Assembly: GCF_036669915.1 (NCBI RefSeq)
Contig: NC_089322.1
Coordinates: 18,655,719 to 18,719,718 of the forward strand
DNA length: 64,000 nt
Source of the DNA: Pocillopora verrucosa
Lineage: Eukaryota; Cnidaria; Anthozoa; Scleractinia; Pocilloporidae
Direction: 5' to 3'
The notes below the pieces were generated by a model. It searched no databases. It saw nothing but the letters and a program-made list of their open reading frames with translations, and was not told where the DNA came from. Shown piece after piece: positions 11,201 to 22,384 of the stretch (the stretch's first letter is position 1; every line of letters begins with the position of its first letter). The position numbers were made by a program, and so were the translations under genes.

Positions 11201-14200
11201 TTTGTTGAATTCTGACTTTGAAAAATGTGACTTAAATTCAGCGTTTTCTAGAAGAAATTTTAAAAGAAAGCGTCCTGATGCAATTAAGTCCTAAGAACTA
11301 CTTTTTAGCGGTAAACGCAACTGCGGGATACAATTTTTGATTCTATTAAAACCCTTTTTACTTCCTTGAGTGACCAAGACAGAGTTTCTCCTTACAATAT
11401 CGATGCAATATCAAACAAATAAGCGATGAGAATAAAGACAAACATCAATAAGAGGATAAGTAGTTGATCCAATGCCAGATTCTACAAACTAGCATCATAA
11501 GAGTTGTATGACAGACAGTAAGGAGAAATACTAATGAGATCTTGTAAGTGGAAGGGTTAATAAGCGTATGTACCCACCCTTTGCTGTACAACACATCTCC
11601 ACTTTGCTGAATAGTGACACTGCTGTGTGTTTCTTCATCTGGCATCATCATGTTCGACTCACGTGCATTGTAACAGTAGGGATCTGGAACCCAAATGTTC
11701 TCTATATCACCCCCTTTTATGGTAAGGGTGCGGTTGAGTTTTCCCGCCAGACGTCCATCCGTCCATTTTTGTCGGAAGTATGTATACACCCTGTATTCCT
11801 GTTGGTAACATCAGAGGTCATCACAGCAAAACAAGATTTAAATTATTTAGGCAAAATAGATTCCGGTGCTAGATATGCTGCTATCGGTATAATTTCTCAT
11901 TAATTTTTTTTTTATTTTAAGTTGTCACATAAATTTCATAGGATAAGGGCAGTGAGGATAAAATTACTTAAAAGTATACCCAAGGTTGTAACGGACTGGT
12001 CCAGGTTGTTCGAAGGCTAGATAACGCTACCCACTGGATAAAACTCTATCCGGTGGATAACGCCATACGTTTTACTATCACTTATACGCCAGATTTATCC
12101 GTTGGATAGCATTATCCGCATTATCCGAGGATTTTGGTTGTGTCACAATAATATTGACCTGATCCTCAGCTCTATGGTTCTTTATTACTCGAATAATTCC
12201 CCCCCCCCCCTCACTGGCAGTCAATTTTCTATAGTCCTCCCTTTATAATCTGTCAGTGACGACTGATCCTCTCTGTTCTCCTTGAAAACCATGTAATTCC
12301 TCCTCAAAATCCTCCAACACACCCCTCTCCCCATTCCCCCCTCCCCATTCCCCCCCACCCCCTCATTGGCAGTCAGTTTTTTATAGTCCTCCCTTGATAA
12401 TCGGTTGGCGACGACTGATCCTCTCTGTTCTCCTTCAAAACCATGTAATTCCTCCTCAAAATCCTCCAACACATCCCTCTCCCCATTCCCCCCTCCCCAT
12501 TCCCCCTCCACCACCTCATTGGCAGTCAGTTTTTATATTCCTCCCTTGGTAATCGGTTGGCGACGACCGATCCTCTCTGTTCTCCTTGAAAACCATGTAA
12601 TTCATCCTCAAAATCCTCCAACACACCCCTCTCCCCCTCCACCCTCCCCATTCCCCCCCCACCCCCTCATTGGCAGTCAGTTTTTTATAGTCCTCCCTTG
12701 ATAATCGGTTGGCGACAACTGATCCTCATTGTTCTCCTTTAAAACCATGTAATTCCTCCTCAAAATCCTCCTGCATACCCCTCTCCCCATTCCCCCCTCC
12801 CCATCCTCCCCCTCCCCCCCCACCCCCTCATTGGCAGTCAGTTTTTTATATTCCTCCCTTGGTAATCGGTTGGCGACTACTGATCCTCTCTGTTCTCCTT
12901 CAAAACCATGTAATTCCTCCTCAAAATCCTCCAACACACCCCTCTCCCCATTCCCCCCTCCCCATCCTCCCCCCCCCCCACCCCCTCATTGGCAGTCAGT
13001 TTTTTATACTCCTCCCATGGTAATCGGTTGGCGACGACTGATCCTCTCTGTTCTCCTTCAAAACCATGTAATTCCTCTTCAAAATCCTCCTGCATACCCC
13101 TCTCCCCGTTCCCATCCCCGGCTATGAGTGACTGGTCTCTTAAAAGCTAATAACAAGGGAAACAATTAAAAAAACAAACAAAATACGTAAACAAGATGAC
13201 TTGCTCGGAGATTTCGACAAACGAGCGCACAAAGCCAGTGAGAAATGAGAAAAAAGGAAAATTTACCAAAAACAATTTCAAGAAAAACAAGCAAATAAAT
13301 AGACAGAGTCGTTTCCATACCATGTTTGCTTCTTCTATGTTTCCAAAGGATTCCACGTATATATCGGCATCGACAATGGTCGCCTTGGCTTGTTCTGCTG
13401 CCACAAAAAGATCAAAACTATTATCCTAAAAGTTTACTTTTTTTATCATTTCCAGAGTTTCTTTCCCGCGTGCTCTTCATAGCCCTAAATTCCCGTAGTG
13501 TATACTCTTTATCATAACTAGTGACTTGAGATGAGTCGTTTTTTATCACCTGGATGGGGTCGGAGGATTTAGGTTTTGTCTCAACGAAATTTACCTGACC
13601 CCTCTCCCTTAGGTTCTATAATATTCTAGTGTTCACCCTCATTGGCAGACAAAATCTCAACAGTCCACTTTATATTCTGACTAATCCCTCCTTCGTCCCC
13701 CTGAAAACCATGTGATCCACAAAAAATCCTTCAAAACTGCCCCCTCCCTCACAGGTGATAAATATTGACTGGTTTAGTGATAGCATTATCTTACCAAAGC
13801 CAGGTCGCATAGCGTTATCGTAATCACTGAAAAAGCTGGTCACTACATCGTCTCCACAATGGATTCTGCAATAAATCAAGTCAAATTTTATATTGTAGTG
13901 TGAACTTTTCCAGCATGTCATTGTGTCAACAGTGCAGCTAAATCCTTATTGTATATGCGGGTATTGTAATGGTGTGCGCGGCGGTTTAAAGCAAAAACCC
14001 AACAACTGCAGCAAAATTTGCACCTAAATATATTAGAGAGAGTTTTTATTAATGAAACAAAAACCAGAAATATTGGCTTCCCGAAATAACTAAACGTTTC
14101 AGAGAATTTTCAACATATTTGATAGGAATCGTTTTGGCGATTGGAATTTCTCTATCTTACACTTTGTGATTCGACACAATACACTTTGTTAATCTTCTGT

Positions 14201-14582
14201 CTGCAGAAGAGCGCGCAATAATACCATCACTTGCTTGGTGCGAGTTGGGGTATTTTACATAAGCCGCAAAGTAGCCGGCGTGGTGCTATAGAAGTGTTTC
14301 CGCTTCTAACGCAAATGCTGCGTATTAAAGACAAGCTAGTAACTCTCTTTAAACACAAACTGCGGCTCAGAGGGGTTCAAATGCACCGCCGTTAAAACAG
14401 TAGATCGGCGTGATATGTATACGAAGCGGCTGGTGGTAGCCGCCAATTGAGCCGGGCTCAAACGTGTTTAGGTCTGACTGTGAATGAAAAAGCAATGTAA
14501 CTTACGATCTCACGGAGGCTAGTAGCAGCAAAACCCACAAATTTATCTTTGAATCCATCCACAGTGTTCTCGTTGCTTTCAT
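8221..14582 (-). CDS. Cys-loop ligand-gated ion channel subunit, paralog 2 (frame interrupted in TM3)
   Basis: A GABA/glycine-type pentameric channel subunit at the plasma membrane. The eight exons are 14506-14582 (signal peptide, LWVLLLLASV), 13795-13865, 13321-13394, 11578-11798 (IWVPDPYCYNARESN), 10822-10904 (Cys loop, C-x13-C: CNMDLRTFPHDTQNC), 10276-10404 (YTTEDIVFEW), 9400-9763 (TM1, TM2 and the start of TM3: RRIGYYIIQVYFPD, MALGITTILT, LPKVSYPKALDWYL) and 8221-8541 (TM4: FPLLFIAFNVAYW, then TGA). Exon lengths of 71, 74, 221 and 83 bp and their phases resemble the conserved layout of animal GABA-A receptor genes; that comparison is from memory. The usual PAR motif before TM2 is replaced by MGNR, so anion selectivity is unproven. 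In the TM3 exon the frame shifts at a palindrome (9457-9488). Both flanking frames are otherwise open, so this is either a pseudogene, an allele or an assembly error. Confidence 0.87.
9457..9488. repeat. Perfect 12-bp inverted repeat inside the TM3 exon
   Basis: CATACATTCCAT (9457-9468) and ATGGAATGTATG (9477-9488) are exact reverse complements separated by 8 bp. The channel frame is FVF before it and ECMIVFVL after it, in different frames. Confidence 0.9.
9845..9970. repeat. Diverged single copy of the minisatellite monomer
   Basis: A poly-C block, then GCAGTCAATTTTCCATAATC and CTCCTTTTATACTCTG, in the same order as the array units at 12.2-13.1 kb. Intronic. Confidence 0.6.
11349..11560. 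repeat. Short dispersed repeat, family A
   Basis: Begins near ACCCTTTTTACTTCC, contains GAGTGACCAAGACAGAG and GTAGTTGATCCAATG, and ends GAAGGGTTAA. It sits immediately downstream, in transcription order, of the 221-bp exon of the channel gene. Confidence 0.72.
12211..13117. repeat. Minisatellite, six units of about 151-161 bp
   Basis: Units start at TCA(C/T)TGGCAGTCA at 12211, 12363, 12516, 12667, 12828 and 12986. Each carries a TCCTCCCTTG/T block, GGTTGGCGACGACTGATCC, TCTGTTCTCCTTCAAAACC, CCTCCTCAAAATCCTCC and a variable C-rich tail that accounts for most of the length change. The array lies in the intron between the 74-bp and 221-bp exons. Open frames across it simply follow the repeat and are not genes. 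Confidence 0.95.
13570..13760. repeat. Diverged single copy of the minisatellite monomer
   Basis: Contains ACCTGACCCCTCTCCC, CATTGGCAGACAAAATC, CTGAAAACCATGTGATCC and AAAATCCTTCAAAACTGCC in monomer order. It lies about 450 bp from the end of the array, on the other side of the 74-bp exon. Confidence 0.65.
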
Positions 14583-17205
14583 ATTTCTTTGGAAAAGACT
14601 CTGGAAAAGACAACGCATCAGTTTAAATTACTGAAAGAGTTTACCATACAACCAAGAATTGTTGGAAGAGAAGGAAACTGGATTTTATTAGATGGTTGGG
14701 CCAAAAAAAGACATTTAATTTCGTCTTTAGTACAGACGATGACATTGGGTAACCGAAATTTAAGATTGCTAATTTAATTTTTCGAGTTTAGTAGCGTAAT
14801 CAAAAGAGACACGTGGACTTTTTAGCTGGACGATATCCGATAACGTTATTGTCTAAAAGCTACACAAATATACCATAGGGATTGTGTTATACTAAATTCG
14901 AAATTATAGCTCGGTTTTGATTGCAAACTTACGAACCATAGGGTCCTAGAAAAGGTCAATTAACAAAGCATATCAGGCTTCTACTGATAGGACACAAGAC
15001 AAAACACATTGGTATATTTAAAATAGGAATTACTGTTTTCAGTTTGCGAGTTTACGCATTTAACTTAAGATTTCAAAATGTTCTCGTCCAAAAGCTATAC
15101 AAATTAACTAAAGAGATTGATTGACCCACATTTCAAAATGGCGGTTCAGTTCAGTTTGAAGGATTAGAAATTTACAAAAGTTTACGAACTTACAGTTTGA
15201 ATGATTACAAACTTACAAAACGTGAGGTCACAGGAATGGAAAGTTATGAATCAACAAAGCATGACTGGTGGAGAAAGAGTTGATTTAGCTTTATCAGATA
15301 AGCTAAGTAACGAGTGTTAGCCTTCGTCAGAGCTAATATCAAAAGTTGAACAGCCAATTATAAACTGAATATAACCGTGCGGCTCTGCGATTGGAATTTT
15401 AAAGACCAGTTTAGAGAATACTCACCAACTGAGAAGGTTATTGGGCAATCCCTTAATTTCTATTAACGGTTTCTGGACTGGTCTAAGCACGTTTGTTGGC
15501 GTTTTGCACGTTATCTTATCAAATGATCGCTATTTGCATGAACATCCACGGATGCTTGATTACGATTATCAAGAATTAATTAACTTTTGCATTCTTTGTA
15601 AAACTACTTTAGTGTCCTCTGGGAAAAGTTCTACGTTTTGTGACGACAAGCGTTTAGTCTTTGTGTTTGTTCATATAATTGAAAGGGATCGAGAACAAAG
15701 CCACGTTCAATAGCGGCAAAGGTCTCTCGGGGTCTTAAAAGCCTATTGAATTTATAAAAATTAGTCAAAACTTGGACAAAATTCTCGAAGATGGCTGGCC
15801 ATCAGCAGCTCAGTTTGAGCCATCATTATGAAAAAGTTCTCGCGTCGTGCCTTTGTCTTTGGCCGCGCGCGTCATTTTTAGTGTCAGCTTTATTCTCTTT
15901 TACATACTGATTTCAATCTCGTAGATTGAAACTTTGCTCCACTACCATGGAATCCTAGAGATAATGTTCTTGCTAAGCTGATTTCAAAGATCCTTAAAAG
16001 CATCTCTTGGCTGTACTTAGAAGAATAGCATTGGGTATAAAACACCAGCAATATGACTGTAGACTAGTAAAATGAAGGCGAAACGTCACTATCTACATTG
16101 GAAATGACTACATCGTGTGGGGAAAAACGATTACACCTCATAAAAAGAACACTATCAGTTGTCAGTAATTTTAAAGTTGAAAAAGTAATAATATCATGAA
16201 GGGAAAAGGGCTATAATTCTTAATTTTTTTTCGCATGTACACCCGTTAAAAAAAAAAACGCTCCAATTTGAAAATATATTTACATCCCTTTTCTTTTCTC
16301 ATCAAGAAAGTGATGCACGATTAATGTATCTTTCACATCAGCGGAGAACTACACCTTTTTTTGAAATTTTTTACCGCAGCAATTGTACTCTACCATGAAA
16401 AATTGTCCCTTCAATCTATTCTGTCAAAACCTTTTTGATAAGATAAGAATATATCCTAAACAAATATATACATATATATTTGAGATAGGGAAAAAAATAA
16501 AGAAACCATACTTTCGTGTCATGTTTGCTCACTCATCAAGTGATTTCATTGTCTCATTGTCAACAATATTTGTAACTATCATTAATGTTGCAGAATTCTC
16601 TACAGCGTTAAGGAAAATCTCTGTGGAGCGCTGGTTCGATAATCAATAGGACTGTATCTTTCTGATTTCTTGCTTTTATTTACGATCCATACAATATCCG
16701 AACTTTCTACATTCAAAAGATTTCAAGTCTCAAGTTCTCTGTTACAAGATAGCGATTCTATTTATCTGCTACGACAACGGAAATACACGCCTAAACTGCG
16801 AAAACCAGCATTGACATTACTTATTCGTGATTTACTAAAATCCCAAGTTATTTCCTATCAACTTGAATTTAACAGCTGTTTTCCATTAAACGCCGATCAA
16901 TACTTCTGTAATTTACACCCGCACGCACGCACTATTTGCTGCACGAATAACACATCACGCAACGTCTCAGGATGTTCCAACCCAAACGTGCACGCACAAT
17001 TTCCCTAGGCAAATAGTTAATTATTTCTGACCATCATTGATTTTCCATATCACGAATATTCTTACTACAAGTCTGCCATTACCGTGCTACGTTCAATTGT
17101 ACATCTAAATCTTAAGTAACCTAACTGTCATAAAAACTCCTAGCTTAATTATTAAACCAAAAAATAAGGTGTCACGCGATACGCCTACAAGTTTATCATG
17201 ACAGT
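14583..17205. other. Upstream region of channel paralog 2; no gene seen
   Basis: AT-rich. The first part should hold the promoter of the minus-strand channel gene, but I see no clear TATA box at a fitting distance. Frames at 15441-15713 and 16383-17008 have no recognisable domain or splice context. Confidence 0.45.
15297..15335 (-). ncRNA. Decayed hammerhead-like motif
   Basis: On the minus strand the core CTGACGA is followed by GGCTAACACTC, but the GAAAC box is changed to GTTAC. It resembles the better copies at 24.4 and 32.0 kb and is probably inactive. Confidence 0.4.
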
Positions 17206-17211
17206 TAATAT

Positions 17212-17521
17212 ATGCTGGTTTTCACGTGACGTCACTAAATTTCAGACTTCAGAACTATTGATCCTCCTGAGATTTTACTTTCATGATGTATTAGAGCAGC
17301 TAAAAACTAATATTCAGACAAATTTTCACTCCAAATGGGTTCTTGGTTTAGTGATAGACTACTCTTGAATTTCTAAGCTTTTGCGTGACGTGGCCTTTAC
17401 ATGACGAGCGAGAGAGCTGTTATGTTGGTTTAAAAGGTGACTTATTTAGGGAAATTCAGCTATCTGAACAGTTCTTGTATTAGAATAAAGTATTATTGTT
17501 ACGTTTATGAGTTCTTAGAGA

Positions 17522-17566
<45 letters not shown>

Positions 17567-17567
17567 G

Positions 17568-17599
<32 letters not shown>

Positions 17600-17673
17600 A
17601 GGTGGGCACCAGCATGGCGGCTCCATACAAATCTCTATAAATTTGGGAAAAACGTTTCTCCTCATATCTTCCG

Positions 17674-17714
<41 letters not shown>

Positions 17715-17771
17715 ACATATCTAGCTTCTTTCTATTTCCAGATTCTAGACTAAATCGATTGAACGGTTTTT

Positions 17772-17816
<45 letters not shown>

Positions 17817-17820
17817 GCAA
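17212..17820. mobile_element. Non-autonomous element with TGCTGGTTTTCA ends
   Basis: The left end reads TGCTGGTTTTCACGTGACG. The right end, read on the other strand, is TGCTGGTTTTCAGTGTCACG, so about 600 bp are bounded by imperfect terminal inverted repeats. No transposase frame is present. It abuts the Penelope-like fragment that begins near 17830. Exact ends and any target duplication were not resolved. Confidence 0.6.
17579..17620. repeat. 18-bp inverted repeat (hairpin) inside the element
   Basis: CCGCCATGTTGGTGCCCA at 17579-17596 pairs with TGGGCACCAGCATGGCGG at 17603-17620 with one mismatch and a 6-base loop. Confidence 0.85.
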
Positions 17821-17829
17821 TACCAATTT

Positions 17830-19240
17830 GCATGATAGGCGTGGCGGTAAAATTTCTATGCTTTGTTCAATTATTATGCAGTAACATTTTGTTTCTGTGG
17901 CGGCATAAGTAGTTTTTCTTTGAGGCAGAGGTTGCATCTTTTGCTTACGCTGTTGTAGGGTGATCTTGATGAAAGGATGCGCCATGAATGAAGTGATCAA
18001 CGTCATTTTATTTAAGGATCCAGATATGTTTGTTGAGTTCGGTAGAGTTTCTGTGTTTTGTGTATTGTAATGATGCGGTGTTGTTTCTGTAGCTAGACTT
18101 GAAGTGGTTTTCTGTAAGTCCGATGTATGTTTCAGTAGTGCTGTTATCCTTACGTGTGACGGTTGGTAGATTAGTGATGATTGGAGGCAGTTTCCGTCAA
18201 GTGTGCATGAGTTCTTCTGTCGGTAGTTGCAAGTTTTGGTGTCTTTTGTGTTGCTGTTATCTGCGGTTTCATTGATGCGTTTGGATGAATTTGAAATGTG
18301 TTTGTTGTGGTTGTCGATGATCTGTTTAGTGTTATTCATGCGGCTGTAACTGATCTTGATTGAATTACGATTAAAGATTTTTCTAAGTTTGTGTTATTTC
18401 GGGAAGTGCTTGTCTACTAAGGCAAGGAATCTGTGCTCGATTGGAGCTGATGTGTCGAGAAAGAAATAGGTGATGCTTAACTTAATTATTTTGTGATTAA
18501 ATATTAATTAGAAATTGACATTTGTAACGCAAAGAAGTTAGATTTCGTGACATTAGATTTCACAATAATGTAGACAAGGTCTGAGTATATTAACGATATA
18601 AAATGATGTAGCTGCGTGCATTTTCTTGGGCTAAATACGGTGAAAGAACGTGCGATTTTGTAATAGTCACTTAATTTAGATACATTATAATGGAACTTTT
18701 GCTGTACATGTGATTAATGTAAAAATACTGCCTTACGCAAGGATAGTAGAAAAAAACCTCTGTATACTTAGAATGTGTTAGTTAATCGTTGATCGTTGCG
18801 TTACGACCGTTTAATATGTGAGAATTTTATATCTCAATAGATTGTTGGTTTAGATTAAATCGTGTTGTTACATCGAAAGATACAGTCCTCTTGATTTGTT
18901 TGAACCAGCGAGCGGGGTCATAAGAATGGGGGTTGTACCAGAGTATGTTGTTCCGTTGTCTTCTGTTTTTTCGTTTGTTAGTTGTAGGTGGTTCGTAGTG
19001 TAGAGTGTACCGGTATCCGCATTCGTCGAGCGCTTTTTGATATGGAGGGGCGGCTTGGTCGAAGGATGCTTTGTCGGATGAAAGGGATGACAGTCTTCTG
19101 TTGATGCCGACGAGTATGTTCTTTGTGGTGGTTGGTGGGTAGTTGCTCTCGCGGTGGACGTTATCTAGTGTGGTGTTAGGCTTTGTGAAGGGCTGATAGG
19201 TGCTCTCATCGACAAACACAAAATCCCCTGATGAGTAAAT
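17830..19240 (-). mobile_element. Penelope-like retroelement, 5'-truncated and decayed
   Basis: Read on the minus strand, the 3' part of a Penelope-like polyprotein is recognisable in pieces. They are STYQPFTKPN and ILWYNP near 19.2-18.95 kb; HRFLALVDKHFPK, then an in-frame TAA, then HKLRKIFNRNSIKISYS near 18.45-18.34 kb; MNNTKQIIDNHNKHISNS and NSCTLDGNCLQSSLIYQ; then, after a frameshift, the GIY-YIG endonuclease signature TETYIGLTENHFKS near 18.15 kb; and a CNLCLKEK knuckle near 17.93 kb. The reverse transcriptase core is missing. About 480 bp of unrelated DNA (roughly 18468-18945) interrupts the order, suggesting an insertion. It is a dead copy. Confidence 0.85.
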
Positions 19241-19370
19241 AATCACGAAACAGGCTTGTATGGATGAAAATACAAGTATAGTCTCTTTATTTTTTCCCGA
19301 TCTCAATATATATCGCGCTCTACTTCTACGTATCGAGCATTGAACAGCGAAAAAAATCAAAATACAGACC

Positions 19371-19405
19371 TCATATATATATATATATATATTTTTTTTT
19401 TTTTT
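19371..19405. repeat. (TA)n tract followed by a T run
   Basis: Alternating TA of about 20 bp followed directly by a T-run at the upstream edge of the Penelope fragment. Confidence 0.9.
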
Positions 19406-19603
19406 GTTAATTTATTTTTTTTTCCGGCGCTAAGTGTTATCGCGAATTTTGAGGATGATTAGGCGTAAGTGAATAGCCCGAGTGAGAGTGGAACGAGCGT
19501 AAAATGGTCAGCGGTGGCATGCTTCAATAAAGTTTTCATGTAAAGCAGATGTCACATACATCACACGATTAATTTGAACGAAATTGCCTTACAGACTTTG
19601 ACG

Positions 19604-22282
19604 ATGGAGAAGTCCTTAGATTCTCATTTAGATGACATGTGAGTTTCCTATTGTAGTTTTCTCTTACAATATACAAAGATAATCGGAATTTGTGTATTAA
19701 CTCCGTCTGTCTTCGTCTTTTTTTCCACCAGAATGTCTGAACATGGCGTTATTGGAGTATTATGCAGCGATCAACAAGGACTTGCTTTATCAGGTGTGTG
19801 AAGTTTATTTTCATATTAAAGCTTAAACAATTCCTTTCAAAAGGATAAGCTACATTACGCCCAATAATACTTACTTTAAGCGTTTTATTCCTTTGGGATT
19901 AATTGTCACTCTCCTCTGTGCCATTGGTGACCATTATGAAGAAGTTTGACTCTCTACAGATACAGTGTAGATCAAGGGGATAGAGGAAAGAGGCTATTGT
20001 AGAAAGAAGGAGAAGTTAATAACATCTACCCATTTTTGAAAGCTATTAAAAAAATAATTTATTCATTTGACAAGAAAGTGCCTCTTGACAATAATCTTAG
20101 TGATAAGAGAGAAATGTTTTGAAGAAATCCTCCCCCACTCTCTACCCCCACCCCACTTGTAACTTTTTCAAGACTGTAAATTGCACTCGTCCTGCGGGCA
20201 TGAGCAATTTTACCTTGTTAAAAAATTTAGTAATGGTTTTTAACACGAAATAGCATGTGAAATCATGTTATTACCTACACTAATGAAATCATTTTAAATG
20301 TCAATTATGCAAGGAAGAAGTCCACTACTTCTCTTACTGGACTTGATTCCACAACAATAAACTTCCATGCTCTAACACTTGTATCAATATGGCAAGACTT
20401 CCGGTAAGTGCATAAAGCTTGCCCTGCAAAACCTTCACAAAAAATAACCACAAAATGTTTAGTTTACAGTGTAAATGATACATAAAAATCAAAATTTCTA
20501 ACATCATTTTTGAATTATTTCTTTTAACAGCTAAAGGTACTGCAAATCCCATTCATGCAGGACTCATTTCCTCTTTGGCAGAAGATGCAAAGAAATTAGA
20601 TCCCAACACGACACCAGTCATCTGTTTAGAGTCAGATGCATGGTAAGTAGCGTTCCTGTACAATGTAGTTGTTTAGTGCATATTACCTGGGAAGAAATAA
20701 TATTAATGCAAGTCTGACATGTTAGAAAATAATTTGGTTTTTAATCAACTGGGTTGATAATGTAAATTTGCCATCTTAAAGAGTTTCTGAAGCTTGCTAT
20801 TTCCGTGTTAGCCCTTTTTCAGAGGAAAGGAAAAATGGATAATGCAACAAATCTCAGCTTTAGGAACTCTTTAGAGTGGCAGGGATATTTTACATCATCA
20901 ACGATGCAGCACAATTCTATCTTGGGAAATTTAGCTCCTTTATCCAAGATATTACAGTTATACACCATTGATTGATCAAACACTCAGAGGGTATTAACCC
21001 CTAAACTCCCATCAGTGACCAAGACAGAATTACTCCTTACAATATCATTACATTATCAAGCAGGCAAGAGATGAGAACAATGTGGTTAGAAGTTGATCCA
21101 ATACTAATTTCTCTGAACTTGCTTCAGAAGAATTGAACAGCACACAGTAAATAAGATCTTTGGAGTGAAAGGGTGAATGTATTGCAGAAAACAGCACTAG
21201 CTATGAATTTTGTTTTGGTGTGGCTGTTGAGCCATATTTCTTGTTCGCTCGGTTCCATGTCAAAACTTTCAACTTTTATTCATTACAAAATTATTATAAC
21301 TTATACAGAGTGCAGTGCTTGTGCTTATGTTGATTACATAGTTGTGCATGCTGTGTGAGTGCGAAGATGACAATTACATAGAGTAACAATTTCATGCACG
21401 AGTTTCTTTTTCCTTTCATGTATGAAAGGAGGTTCACAGAGAGCATTGCTAGGAAAGTGGATGTACCTTCATGGTACACAAGAAAAAAATCAGATAGAGA
21501 TGGGCACCATTTGATTTAGACCTTACATGCTATAACATTATTAATACTTGAGAATACACTAAAACCCCCTGGTAGGTTTTTTGCACTATCCCTAGCATCT
21601 TCCTCTCCTATGATTGCTTTCAACCCTTAACTCCCAAGATCTCATTAGCAATTCTCCTAACTGTCAGCCTTACAGTTCTTGTGATTTTCGTTCAAAGAAT
21701 TTGGTATTGGATCAATTTATAATTTCCTAATTGATATTTTTGTTTATTCTCATCACTTGTCTGCTTGATATTGTATTGATATTGTAAGGAGAAATTCTGG
21801 GTTAAACAAAGAACTTCACTAATTCTCCTTGCCCTCTGCTGTACATTCCTTGCAATGTTAGTCCTGAGAATTTGATGTTAAATCAAAAGAATACAATATC
21901 CCTTTGTATTTACTTTTTATTACCTGTCTGCAAGAAAAAGTACATAGATGTTGTGAGCAGAAACCATGCAATGGTCACTCCAGCAATATATTGGGATTGA
22001 TGCTTACAATGTTTAACCCCCTAAAGCCTAAGGAGTGATCAGCATTGAATTCTCCTCACAATATCAGAATTCAGTCACAAATAATTGTCTCAAGAATGAA
22101 AGGACTGATCAACAAAAATTGATTGTCCTCACTTCCAACAAATGTTTACAACTGTTACCACAAGAGAAAGTATGGGCACCAGTCAAGAGAATTTTGCATT
22201 TTCATTCCCTCTTTTTTTCAGTAATCTTCTTGTGAGATCAGAAGGAGATGTCACAGTTGCCATTCATAAAGTTCCTTCATAA
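19604..22282 (+). CDS. LAMTOR5: Ragulator complex protein LAMTOR5 (HBXIP), complete
   Basis: This encodes the small roadblock-fold subunit of the Ragulator complex on lysosomes, which tethers Rag GTPases and so supports amino-acid signalling to mTORC1. Four exons (19604-19638, 19732-19793, 20531-20642, 22222-22282) join in frame to 89 residues; the human protein is about 91. Hallmarks are the start MEKSLDSHLDDIM, the strand VIGVLCSDQQGLAL, the helix HAGLISSLAEDAKKL, PVICLESDA and the end DVTVAIHKVPS. All introns are GT-AG. The ATG was chosen because it matches the family N-terminus and gives the right length. A poly(A) signal lies 97 bp past the stop. The largest intron carries two family A repeats. 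Confidence 0.95.
20994..21176. repeat. Short dispersed repeat, family A (in LAMTOR5 intron 3)
   Basis: TTAACCCCTAAACTCCCATC to GAGTGAAAGGGTG, with CCAAGACAGAATTACTCC inside. Confidence 0.75.
21622..21805. repeat. Short dispersed repeat, family A (in LAMTOR5 intron 3, opposite orientation)
   Basis: AACCCTTAACTCCCAAGATC to GAAATTCTGGGTTAA. It contains TTGGTATTGGATCAA and TTATTCTCATCACTTGTCTG, the reverse complement of internal text in the copy at 20994. Confidence 0.75.
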
Positions 22283-22378
22283 ACAAAGAAGAATTTGAAT
22301 TTGGAGTTTTCTTTCCCAAAAAGATTTTTGGTAGCTGCATTTTTAATTGATTGTAAAGAAAAAATAATTTATTTTTTG

Positions 22379-22384
22379 AATAAA
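22379..22384 (+). other. Polyadenylation signal of LAMTOR5
   Basis: AATAAA 97 bp after the TAA stop, in a T-rich 3' region. Confidence 0.7.

Noticed and set aside
12211..13117. CRISPR-like array
   Set aside because: Units are about 155 bp with no short-repeat/unique-spacer pattern, and the genome is animal.
12221..13127. Overlapping open frames on both strands rich in Pro/His or Glu/Arg
   Set aside because: They follow the minisatellite units exactly and change frame with unit length; they are by-products of the repeat.
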